From the NCBI GenBank assembly GCA_937902445.1, contig CALELJ010000214.1, positions 1-10,006 on the forward strand: a stretch of DNA of 10,006 nt, in the 5' to 3' direction. Numbering within the stretch: the first letter of the stretch is position 1; each line of letters starts with the position of its first letter. Positions 1 through 5,654 of this stretch are shown piece after piece. The DNA is from an uncultured Treponema sp. (GTDB lineage Bacteria; Spirochaetota; Spirochaetia; Treponematales; Treponemataceae). The notes beneath the pieces are model-generated. The model saw only the letters and a list, made by a program, of their open reading frames with translations, was not told where the DNA came from and ran no database searches. A program made the translations under genes and the position numbers.

Positions 1-1201
1 TGATTGGAGTTCCAAAGACATTCAAGGTTCCATTAGCACTGCGGTTATTTTCAGAGATTTCTGAAATGAATTTACCATCCGCATATACGGAACCGGGAAC
101 AGGATCCACAATGGTAACGGAAACTTTTGAGTCACTTTTTTTTATCATGTCACCACGTACAATAAACTGAGAAGAATCCTTGAAATGATAGGTTATCATT
201 CTTGAATGATAGCCCGGGCACTCAACCTTCACAGTGTGCTTTCCGCGGTCAATATCAACCTTCTTAGGTATTCCATCAAAGAAAATTCCATCGATGGTGA
301 TTTTCACGTCTTTTCTGATCTCTTCAGGCTGAATTTCAAAAAACAGTTCAACCGGAAGCTGATTTGTAATCAAAGGGCCAAGATATGAGGCAATATTTCT
401 TACTACGGAACTGCAATCCCTGAGCGAACCGACTTCAGTAACTGATCCTGCAAGATTTTTTCCCGGATAGACATAAAGGCTGCAGGTAACAGAAAAATAA
501 TTTCCGTATACGGTTATGGTTCCATCAATCATTCCGTTGATCTTTGCGGAAACCATTTCTTTTTCAAACACTCTGCTCTGGGGTCCCTGCTTCAGCGCTG
601 ATTCAGAGACATTGTAGAGAACTGAAGGATCATTTTTATACAGAACAATTTTCTCCGACTTTGGATCTTCCAGCAACTTTTCCGTTTTCTTCACAAACAG
701 ATTGGTCAATGGATTGAACAGCAGATTGTAGTCAGACTCAACCTTTTTGGTTTCACCTTCATATTGTTTTCTATATTCATCGCGAATCTGATCTGTCTTT
801 GCAAGATTCTCATCTATCTTGTCTTCCACTTCCTTGATTTTTTTCTGCTGCCCGGCAATCGCTTTCTTAAGTTTTTTTTCACTGGATGTAGTAAGAACAA
901 GCGAATCCCTTTTCTTATTTTCCTTTGACAACTGAAGGAAAAGTGACTGCCGCTCAACAAGGAGATTCTCAAGAGTTCTGTCCATGAGTTCTTTACTTGA
1001 AGTATTTCTTTCAATTCCTTCCGAAATCTGCTCAAGAAGAATCTGCGGAATCAACGATGAAAATTCTTCTTCAGAAACATCGCGTTTTTTATTCTGGGTA
1101 AAATCAAATTTTCTGGCGGCAAGAACCCAGTCGTCAGAAAACACATGAGATATTAAAAAAGAGAAAAGAAATGCAAAGATGAAAAAACGTTTATTCAACA
1201 T
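1..1201 (-). CDS. Exported coiled-coil protein with PEGA domain (C-terminus outside window)
   Basis: The frame is open from an ATG at 1201 to the left edge, giving 400 codons with no stop, so the C-terminus is missing. Residues 1-22 look like a signal peptide (MLNKRFF followed by a hydrophobic core, cleavage likely after VFS), so the protein is probably periplasmic or outer-membrane associated. Residues about 50-160 are charged, Lys/Glu-rich and likely coiled coil. Residues about 296-340 (KITIDG...PKKVDIDRGKHTVKV...PGY) fit the PEGA domain, a small beta-sandwich common in spirochaete and surface proteins; the stretch from about 358 (VSVTIVDPVPGSVYADGKFI) may start a second copy. The start codon overlaps the last 11 nt of prfB in another frame, so translation is probably coupled. 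The domain call is good; the exact role is unknown. The start could also be the TTG one codon later. Confidence 0.85.
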   Translation of the reverse strand, partial: MLNKRFFIFAFLFSFLISHVFSDDWVLAARKFDFTQNKKRDVSEEEFSSLIPQILLEQISEGIERNTSSKELMDRTLENLLVERQSLFLQLSKENKKRDSLVLTTSSEKKLKKAIAGQQKKIKEVEDKIDENLAKTDQIRDEYRKQYEGETKKVESDYNLLFNPLTNLFVKKTEKLLEDPKSEKIVLYKNDPSVLYNVSESALKQGPQSRVFEKEMVSAKINGMIDGTITVYGNYFSVTCSLYVYPGKNLAGSVTEVGSLRDCSSVVRNIASYLGPLITNQLPVELFFEIQPEEIRKDVKITIDGIFFDGIPKKVDIDRGKHTVKVECPGYHSRMITYHFKDSSQFIVRGDMIKKSDSKVSVTIVDPVPGSVYADGKFISEISENNRSANGTLNVFGTPI

Positions 1202-2330
1202 CATCCATGTCATCTTCATCTGGAGTAAGAGACAACCCCTTCCATTTTGCCGAAAGGAATGCATCGAGGAACGGATCGATGTTTCCGTCCATGACATCAT
1301 GAATGTTTCCTACCTTCAGTTTCGTACGATGATCATTTACCATTGTATAAGGCTGGAAAACATAGGAGCGAATCTGGCTTCCAAAGGAAATGTCCTTCTT
1401 TTCACCGGCAAATTTCGAGTTTTCCTTTTCTTTCTGTTCCTTATAATATTCGTACAATCTTGAACGGAGAATACTCATGGCCGTAGCACGATTCATAAGC
1501 TGGGACCTTTCACTGTCACAGGCAACGACAATTCCAGTCGGAATATGAGTAAAACGAACGGCTGATTCAGTCTTGTTTACGTGCTGTCCACCCTTTCCGC
1601 CTGAACGATATGTATCTACACGAAGATCCTTTGGATCGATATTGACTTCAATATTGTCATCGAGAACCGGGAAAACATACACAGAAGCAAAAGAAGTATG
1701 ACGGCGGGCATTGGCATCAAATGGAGAAATGCGCACCAGACGGTGAACTCCAGCCTCTCCCTTTGTAAAGCCATAGACATAGTCTCCTGAAATCCTCATG
1801 TTTATGGATTTAAGACCACCTTCCGCTTCTTCCTCTGAAACGACTTCAATCTTGTAACCGTGGCGTTCTGCCCATCTCTGATACATTCGGCTCAACATAA
1901 AAGTCCAGTCACATGCTTCAGTTCCGCCTGCCCCTGCATGAACAGAAAGAAAGCAGTCATTCTTATCTACTTCATCACTCAAAAGATTAAGAATGCTGTA
2001 ATGGTCATAGTCCTTGTTTGCAGCCTCATACATTTCTTTGAGTTCAGCTTCAAGGGCCTGGTCGTTTTCTTCCAGCGCCATCTGGTACATGGTCTCAATG
2101 TCATCGATGTCGGCAACAAGTTTCTGCCATGGCTCGATTCTTCCCTTGAGGAGCTTTATGTCATTCATTACTTTGGTAGCCTTCGCATTGTCATCCCAAA
2201 ATCCCGGGGCATTTGAAAGGGCTTCTTTTTCAGCAATTTTTTTGTTTATATCATCAACGTCAAGTTTTCCCCAAACGGAGAGTATATTTTCTTTAAGCTG
2301 TGAAATAGGTTCCTGATAATCTTCTACCAT
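1191..2330 (-). CDS. prfB: Peptide chain release factor 2 (RF2)
   Basis: RF2 recognises UGA and UAA stop codons on the ribosome and triggers peptide release. With the ATG at 2330 the product is 379 aa, close to the usual 365 or so. Visible hallmarks are the RF2-type stop-codon recognition tripeptide SPF at residues 202-204 (in HRLVRISPFD) and the catalytic GGQ loop at 247-249 (RSGGKGGQHVNKTES), followed by the conserved THIPTGIVV segment. I chose the ATG at 2330 because a GAGG lies 8 nt upstream and the protein from there aligns with RF2; the frame stays open to 2438, which would add 36 unlike-RF2 residues and overlap the upstream gene. The usual in-frame UGA autoregulatory frameshift is absent (see separate entry). 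The C-terminus carries an acidic extension of about 16 residues whose DNA contains the start of the next gene. The 91 nt between it and the upstream gene (2331-2421) show no terminator or clear promoter. Confidence 0.95.
   Translation of the reverse strand: MVEDYQEPISQLKENILSVWGKLDVDDINKKIAEKEALSNAPGFWDDNAKATKVMNDIKLLKGRIEPWQKLVADIDDIETMYQMALEENDQALEAELKEMYEAANKDYDHYSILNLLSDEVDKNDCFLSVHAGAGGTEACDWTFMLSRMYQRWAERHGYKIEVVSEEEAEGGLKSINMRISGDYVYGFTKGEAGVHRLVRISPFDANARRHTSFASVYVFPVLDDNIEVNIDPKDLRVDTYRSGGKGGQHVNKTESAVRFTHIPTGIVVACDSERSQLMNRATAMSILRSRLYEYYKEQKEKENSKFAGEKKDISFGSQIRSYVFQPYTMVNDHRTKLKVGNIHDVMDGNIDPFLDAFLSAKWKGLSLTPDEDDMDDVE
2259..2272 (-). other. Collapsed RF2 programmed-frameshift site
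   Basis: On the minus strand this reads GGGGAAAACTTGAC, translated Gly-Lys-Leu-Asp with Leu23-Asp24 of the 379-aa product. In E. coli prfB the equivalent place (Leu25-Asp26) is CTT T GAC: the extra T makes an in-frame UGA and forces a +1 shift helped by a Shine-Dalgarno-like AGGGGG. Here the T is missing, the frame is continuous, and only a G-run upstream remains. The comparison with E. coli is from known biology; that this is a loss rather than an ancestral state is inference. Confidence 0.7.
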
Positions 2331-2421
2331 AATATAGGCCTCATTTTTAAAATCTTTACGACCTCTGAGCTTCATCATTCCAGAGGAACATTCATCTGCA
2401 CTGTCCTTTACGCCGGCGTTT

Positions 2422-2709
2422 TCATCTTGAAGGAGCACTGCCGCTGAACTGACATTTGCGCCATTTTTTCTGTTTCATTTCCGTAATGACAAAGAGACCG
2501 TTGATTGGAAACTGATAGATTCTAAGCCTGTCATAATAATCAGTCACACGGTCCAGATCCTTTTTGAGATTTGACAGTTCATCCTCGCGGACTTTCATAC
2601 ATTCCCAGCATGAACGCTGAATCTTTGTAAAACCATATCTCGTGAGAATATCAACCAGTGATTTGCCGCTGTCAAGGCTACCCGGTTCAATCATAACAGA
2701 AACAAACAT
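2422..2709 (-). CDS. Small Cas2/VapD-fold-like protein, orphan
   Basis: The 95-aa product begins MFVSVMIEPGS. Its order of predicted elements matches the ferredoxin-like fold of Cas2 and VapD: strand 1 (FVSVMIE, 2-8), helix 1 (about 12-25, ending in RYGF), strand 2 (KIQRSCWECMKV, 29-40), helix 2 (about 43-56), strand 3 (RLRIYQF, 61-67) and strand 4 (GLFVITE, 71-77). The segment YGF.KIQ.SCWEC resembles the Cas2 'YG.RVQ.SVFEC' region and DRLRIYQF resembles 'D.LR.Y.L'. The catalytic Asp that follows strand 1 in Cas2 is Glu8 here if the alignment is right. No other cas gene or repeat array is in the window, so a CRISPR role is doubtful; a VapD-like RNase or a non-catalytic regulator are alternatives. 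The frame could start further up at a TTG (2745), but that codon lies in the -35 box. It is first in a likely unit with prfB. The homology call is by eye. Confidence 0.6.
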   Translation of the reverse strand: MFVSVMIEPGSLDSGKSLVDILTRYGFTKIQRSCWECMKVREDELSNLKKDLDRVTDYYDRLRIYQFPINGLFVITEMKQKKWRKCQFSGSAPSR

Positions 2710-2716
2710 GTTTAAT

Positions 2717-2745
2717 AGGATAATTGAAAGAACATCTATTGTCAA
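2717..2745 (-). promoter_or_regulatory. Sigma-70-type promoter for the cas2-like/prfB unit
   Basis: Minus strand: a perfect -35 TTGACA (2745-2740), a 17-nt spacer, and -10 TATCCT (2722-2717, 4 of 6 consensus). Only 7 nt separate the -10 box from the ATG at 2709, so the expected start of transcription falls on or next to the start codon and the mRNA should be leaderless. No Shine-Dalgarno sequence precedes the ATG. A 10-bp palindrome, AAACATGTTT (2704-2713), covers the start codon and could be an operator or chance. Confidence 0.6.
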
Positions 2746-2765
2746 ACAGAGTAAGTTGCCCTAAA

Positions 2766-3749
2766 ATGAACAGTATGACAAACAGAATACGTGCGCTTTG
2801 CTTTATTTCTTCCATATTAATTTCAATTTCACAGGCAGTTGCCCAGTCTACAAAGAATGTCGTTACTGGAATCAACGCTGAATCCACATCCGGAAAAACA
2901 GTGACAGTCAGCTGGGAATCGCCGGAAGATTCGTCTTCCGTATCGACTTTCCTTGTATACCGTGAAAAACAGCCATTGACCAGCTGGACTCAGATTGAAA
3001 ACATGGAACCTGTTGCCATCCTCAACGGAGGGGAAACATCCTATACTGATTCCCTGAGAACAAGCCAGGAATACTACTACGCAATCATTACTGTAATTTC
3101 CTCTGCAAAGAGAAGCAATTCCGGACTCTACTATGATGAACAGATGGACGGTTCCGTAGAAAACAAATCAGACGAAACAATCATCAAGACAGTTCTTCCC
3201 GGAGTAAACGCAACAGTAAACGGAGCACGCATCAAGACATCAAAAAACAGAAACAAAAAGACTGTGATCCAGAAAAAGGAACCTTCCGTAAAGGAATACA
3301 AAAACGGAGAACTCAGAGAAACTCCACTTCCTTACATTGATGTCCTGGATGAAAAACCGGCACATGAAAGCACCATTTCAAGCCAGTCTAAGGAAAAAGC
3401 AAAAACCTTGATAAAGGGTTCAATCACGTACAAAAGAGATCCTCTCCCAGTCCACATTTTCGAAGAAGACCTTGTGAGCCCTGCTGGAGGAGATGAATAT
3501 CTTCTTTTTGAAATCCTCAAGACATATTTCATCAAGAAGCAGTACACTGAATCCATCACCGCATTGAGAAAATTCCTTGCCCAGAACAGAACAAAAGCCG
3601 TTGCTGACAGGGCAAGTTTCTACCTTGGGGAATCATACTACTACACGGGAAACTTTCCTGCAGCACTTACAAGATTCCTTGCACTTGAGGACACCTATCC
3701 GGAACTTACCCGCCGCTGGATTGACAGCAGTCTGGACTTGTTCAACTGA
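2766..3749 (+). CDS. Exported protein with fibronectin-III-like and TPR-like domains
   Basis: The 327-aa product starts at ATG 2766 (a second ATG at 2775 is possible). Residues 1-26 form a signal peptide (basic NRIR, hydrophobic core, cleavage likely AVA-Q), with no lipobox Cys, so it should be a soluble periplasmic or surface protein. Residues about 30-115 read like a fibronectin type III domain (TVTVSWESPED, FLVYRE, TSYTDS, EYYYAIITV). A Lys-rich, low-complexity linker follows (about 140-235). The last 85 residues are helical with TPR character: YFIKKQYTESITALRKFL, then ASFYLGESYYYTGNFPAALTRF, in which the pattern of small and aromatic residues fits tandem TPRs. Such a pair suggests a scaffold for protein binding in the envelope. 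It is transcribed divergently from the cas2-like gene, 56 bp away, with no strong Shine-Dalgarno, and ends in a strong terminator. I do not recognise a specific named family. Confidence 0.85.
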   Translation: MNSMTNRIRALCFISSILISISQAVAQSTKNVVTGINAESTSGKTVTVSWESPEDSSSVSTFLVYREKQPLTSWTQIENMEPVAILNGGETSYTDSLRTSQEYYYAIITVISSAKRSNSGLYYDEQMDGSVENKSDETIIKTVLPGVNATVNGARIKTSKNRNKKTVIQKKEPSVKEYKNGELRETPLPYIDVLDEKPAHESTISSQSKEKAKTLIKGSITYKRDPLPVHIFEEDLVSPAGGDEYLLFEILKTYFIKKQYTESITALRKFLAQNRTKAVADRASFYLGESYYYTGNFPAALTRFLALEDTYPELTRRWIDSSLDLFN

Positions 3750-3766
3750 GTTCGGCGTTAGAGATG

Positions 3767-3796
3767 TCCCGCACCGGATGGTGCGGGATTTTTTTT
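3767..3796 (+). terminator. Intrinsic terminator after the fn3/TPR gene
   Basis: A 9-bp GC-rich stem, TCCCGCACC paired with GGTGCGGGA, with a GGAT loop, is followed directly by eight Ts (3789-3796) and further T-rich sequence. It lies 17 nt after the stop codon at 3749 and separates this gene from the GH5 gene. Confidence 0.93.
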
Positions 3797-3830
3797 GTTT
3801 TTCAATTTTTTTTACATATTAAGCATAAAT

Positions 3831-3863
3831 TTTGTACTCTATGGATTCACTTTGCATTATATT
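3831..3863 (+). promoter_or_regulatory. Possible promoter region of the GH5 gene
   Basis: The 124-bp AT-rich gap 3797-3920 between terminator and GH5 gene must hold its promoter. The best -10-like hexamer is TATATT (3858-3863), but nothing near the -35 consensus lies 16-18 nt upstream. An alternative pair is TTTACA (3811-3816) with TGTACT (3833-3838), spacer 16. I cannot decide between them. Beyond this I see nothing else in the gap except the ribosome binding site. Confidence 0.25.
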
Positions 3864-3908
3864 CAAATCAATACAGCGTTGATCACGACGCAGTAAACCC
3901 CGGCAAAA

Positions 3909-3914
3909 AAGGAG
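3909..3914 (+). promoter_or_regulatory. Strong Shine-Dalgarno site of the GH5 gene
   Basis: AAGGAG lies 6 nt before the ATG at 3921. It fixes the start: an in-frame TAA at 3894-3896 lies upstream and no other start codon occurs between them. Confidence 0.85.
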
Positions 3915-3920
3915 ACCACT

Positions 3921-5003
3921 ATGGATTTAGGAACAGGATGGAACTTGGGAAACACACTTGATGCCCACAACGCAGACACATTTATCAATCAGCCTGAAAA
4001 TACGGAAACCAGCTGGGGACAGCCAATGACAACAAGGGAAATGATAGATGGACTTGCCAGAAGCGGAATCAAGACCATCCGTCTGCCAGTAAGCTGGACT
4101 CCCCATGTAAACGTCGACTATGAAATCAATGAAGAATGGATGAACCGCATACGCACAATCGTCGACTGGTGTATGGAAGACAATCTTTATGTTATCCTCA
4201 ACATCCATCACGACAACTATATAAATGACAACATAGTCTATGCATTCCAGGGCTATTACCCTTCACTCAAGGCAAAGGACAAGTCAATTGAATTCGTAAG
4301 CAGAATTTGGACACAGATTGCAGAAGCCTTCGCAGATGACAGATACGAAAATGTGATTTTTGAAACCCTCAACGAGCCTCGCTTAAGGGGCACTCCAGAT
4401 GAATGGAACTACAACCCGGAAAACCCAAAGTGTCTTGAAGCCATGGAGATGATCAAAATCCTCAACCAGCATGCAGTCCAGGCGATTCGTAATGCAGGCG
4501 GAACTAACAAAAGCCGCCTTATAATGGTTCCGTCTTACGTAGCATCTCCTGATGCTGCCTTCAACAGCGCTTTCCAGTTCCCTGAGGATATCGAGGGCAA
4601 CAAAGAGAAAATCGCTCTTTCCGTACATATGTATACCCCATACAACTTTGCAATGAACTGCGGTGAAGGCGGATACTGCGATTTCACCATGCAGACTAAA
4701 AGTGACATCGACTACTACTTCAACAGGCTCAAATCCGAATTCATCGACAAGGGACATCCTGTAATCATCGGTGAATATGGAGCCACAAACAAGAACAACA
4801 AGGCCGACCGCATGGTCTGGTTTGACTACTATGTGAAGGAATCCTACGCAAAGGGAATCTATTCAATTCTCTGGGACAACGGAATCGCAATGAACGAAGA
4901 AAACCCGGCGGAATCATTCGGATTCTTCAACAGAACGACATGCACCTGGTATGACGAGGACATCAGAAAAACAATCCTTGATGCTGTTGCCTGCAAGAAC
5001 TGA
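3921..5003 (+). CDS. Glycoside hydrolase family 5 endo-beta-glucanase, without signal peptide
   Basis: A 360-aa GH5 (cellulase-type) TIM barrel, expected to cleave beta-1,4-glucans or related beta-glucans with retention. The family pattern is complete: GWNLGNTLDA at 6-15 near the very N-terminus, Arg54 in KTIRLPVSW, His96-His97 in LNIHHD, the acid/base Glu152 in ETLNEPR, His236-Tyr238 in SVHMYTP, the nucleophile Glu285 in IIGEYGA, and Trp318 in LWDNG. The GWNLGNTLDA opening resembles subfamily GH5_4; that is a recollection. There is no signal peptide, lipobox, carbohydrate-binding module or dockerin, and the frame is closed upstream, so the enzyme as encoded should stay in the cytoplasm and could act on imported cellodextrins or glucan oligomers. 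Substrate specificity (cellulose, xyloglucan, lichenan) cannot be read from sequence alone. No terminator separates it from carD 39 nt downstream. Confidence 0.93.
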   Translation: MDLGTGWNLGNTLDAHNADTFINQPENTETSWGQPMTTREMIDGLARSGIKTIRLPVSWTPHVNVDYEINEEWMNRIRTIVDWCMEDNLYVILNIHHDNYINDNIVYAFQGYYPSLKAKDKSIEFVSRIWTQIAEAFADDRYENVIFETLNEPRLRGTPDEWNYNPENPKCLEAMEMIKILNQHAVQAIRNAGGTNKSRLIMVPSYVASPDAAFNSAFQFPEDIEGNKEKIALSVHMYTPYNFAMNCGEGGYCDFTMQTKSDIDYYFNRLKSEFIDKGHPVIIGEYGATNKNNKADRMVWFDYYVKESYAKGIYSILWDNGIAMNEENPAESFGFFNRTTCTWYDEDIRKTILDAVACKN

Positions 5004-5004
5004 A

Positions 5005-5033
5005 TTGAAATTTCGCCATGATTGTGATATTAT
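5005..5033 (+). promoter_or_regulatory. Extended -10 promoter of carD-ispDF
   Basis: TTGAAA (5005-5010), a 17-nt spacer, and TATTAT (5028-5033, 5 of 6 consensus) with a TG one base upstream (5025-5026), which makes an extended -10. Only 9 nt lie between the -10 box and the carD ATG, so the leader should be about 2-3 nt and no Shine-Dalgarno is present. An alternative -10, TATAGT at 5031-5036, would place the start even nearer the ATG. Confidence 0.7.
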
Positions 5034-5042
5034 AGTAAAATC

Positions 5043-5651
5043 ATGGCAAAACCAAAGACAGAATTTACAGTAAACCAGACAATTGTTTACCCAAGCCAGG
5101 GCGTTGGTAAGATCATCGATGTTTTCAAGCGTGAATTCAAAGGTGAAATGGTATACCACTACAAGATCTACATTGAAGTTTCCGACATGAACGTCATTGT
5201 GCCTGTAGACAACGCAAAACTCCTTGGTATCCGTGCAATTGTTTCAAAAGCAGAAGCCAAAAAGGCTCTTGAATCCATCAGTGACGACTACGAGCCGCCA
5301 ACATCAGACTGGAAGCTCCGCTACCAGCAGAATCTTGACCTTCTCAAGAAAGGAACAGTTGGTGACATTGCTGCCATTGTACGCTGTCTGTATCACCGTT
5401 CAAAGGTTAAGGAACTTCCAATTCTTGAACGCAAGCTCTATGAAAATGCCAAGACACTTCTTGAAAATGAAATTGCTGAAGCATACGGAATCACTCCAAA
5501 GGAAGTAGAGGTAATGCTCCATGCAAAGCTTGAGCCACTTGGACTCAAAATTGAAAAGAAGCAGACATTTACAGAAGATGAAGATGATGAGGATGAATTT
5601 GAAGAAGATACATCTACATCAAAAGACAATGACGATGATGACGAGGATTAA
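5043..5651 (+). CDS. carD: CarD-family RNA polymerase-binding regulator
   Basis: CarD proteins bind the RNA polymerase beta subunit and steady the open complex at promoters, notably for rRNA genes. The 202-aa product has the N-terminal CarD/TRCF RNA-polymerase-interaction domain at about 8-65 (FTVNQTIVYPSQGVGKI, VIVPVDN) and the C-terminal helical DNA-binding domain at about 75-172, including Trp90 in SDWKLRYQQN, which matches the Trp that wedges into the -10 fork in mycobacterial CarD. Residues 176-202 form a strongly acidic Asp/Glu tail, longer than in typical CarD proteins of about 160 aa. The start is fixed: an in-frame TGA lies at 5025-5027 and no other start codon follows it. ispDF starts 3 nt after the stop codon, so the two are likely co-transcribed. 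Read-through from the GH5 gene is possible since no terminator intervenes. Confidence 0.93.
   Translation: MAKPKTEFTVNQTIVYPSQGVGKIIDVFKREFKGEMVYHYKIYIEVSDMNVIVPVDNAKLLGIRAIVSKAEAKKALESISDDYEPPTSDWKLRYQQNLDLLKKGTVGDIAAIVRCLYHRSKVKELPILERKLYENAKTLLENEIAEAYGITPKEVEVMLHAKLEPLGLKIEKKQTFTEDEDDEDEFEEDTSTSKDNDDDDED
5643..5647 (+). promoter_or_regulatory. Ribosome binding site of ispDF
   Basis: GAGGA inside the last codons of carD, 7 nt before the TTG at 5655. It supports TTG as the start of ispDF; the first residues MKSLALVLAAAGSSSRMG are exactly where IspD proteins begin. Confidence 0.7.
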
Positions 5652-5654
5652 TTC

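Noticed and set aside
1860..2316. Two overlapping plus-strand open frames inside prfB
   Set aside because: They lie antisense to the conserved RF2 sequence, overlap each other, and show no start signals.
2331..2438. N-terminal extension of prfB to the start at 2438
   Set aside because: The extra 36 residues do not resemble RF2 and would overlap the cas2-like gene, whereas the ATG at 2330 has a GAGG 8 nt upstream.
2422..2709. A full CRISPR-Cas locus around the Cas2-like gene
   Set aside because: No direct-repeat array, cas1 or effector gene occurs on either side; neighbours are prfB and an envelope protein.
3764..3961. A short hydrophobic plus-strand frame before and into the GH5 gene, considered as a displaced signal peptide
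   Set aside because: It begins inside the terminator hairpin, runs in a different frame from GH5, and its Phe-rich part is the T tract of the terminator.
5438..5629. Minus-strand frame with a long Ser run opposite the end of carD
   Set aside because: It is the antisense of the GAT/GAA-rich acidic tail of CarD.
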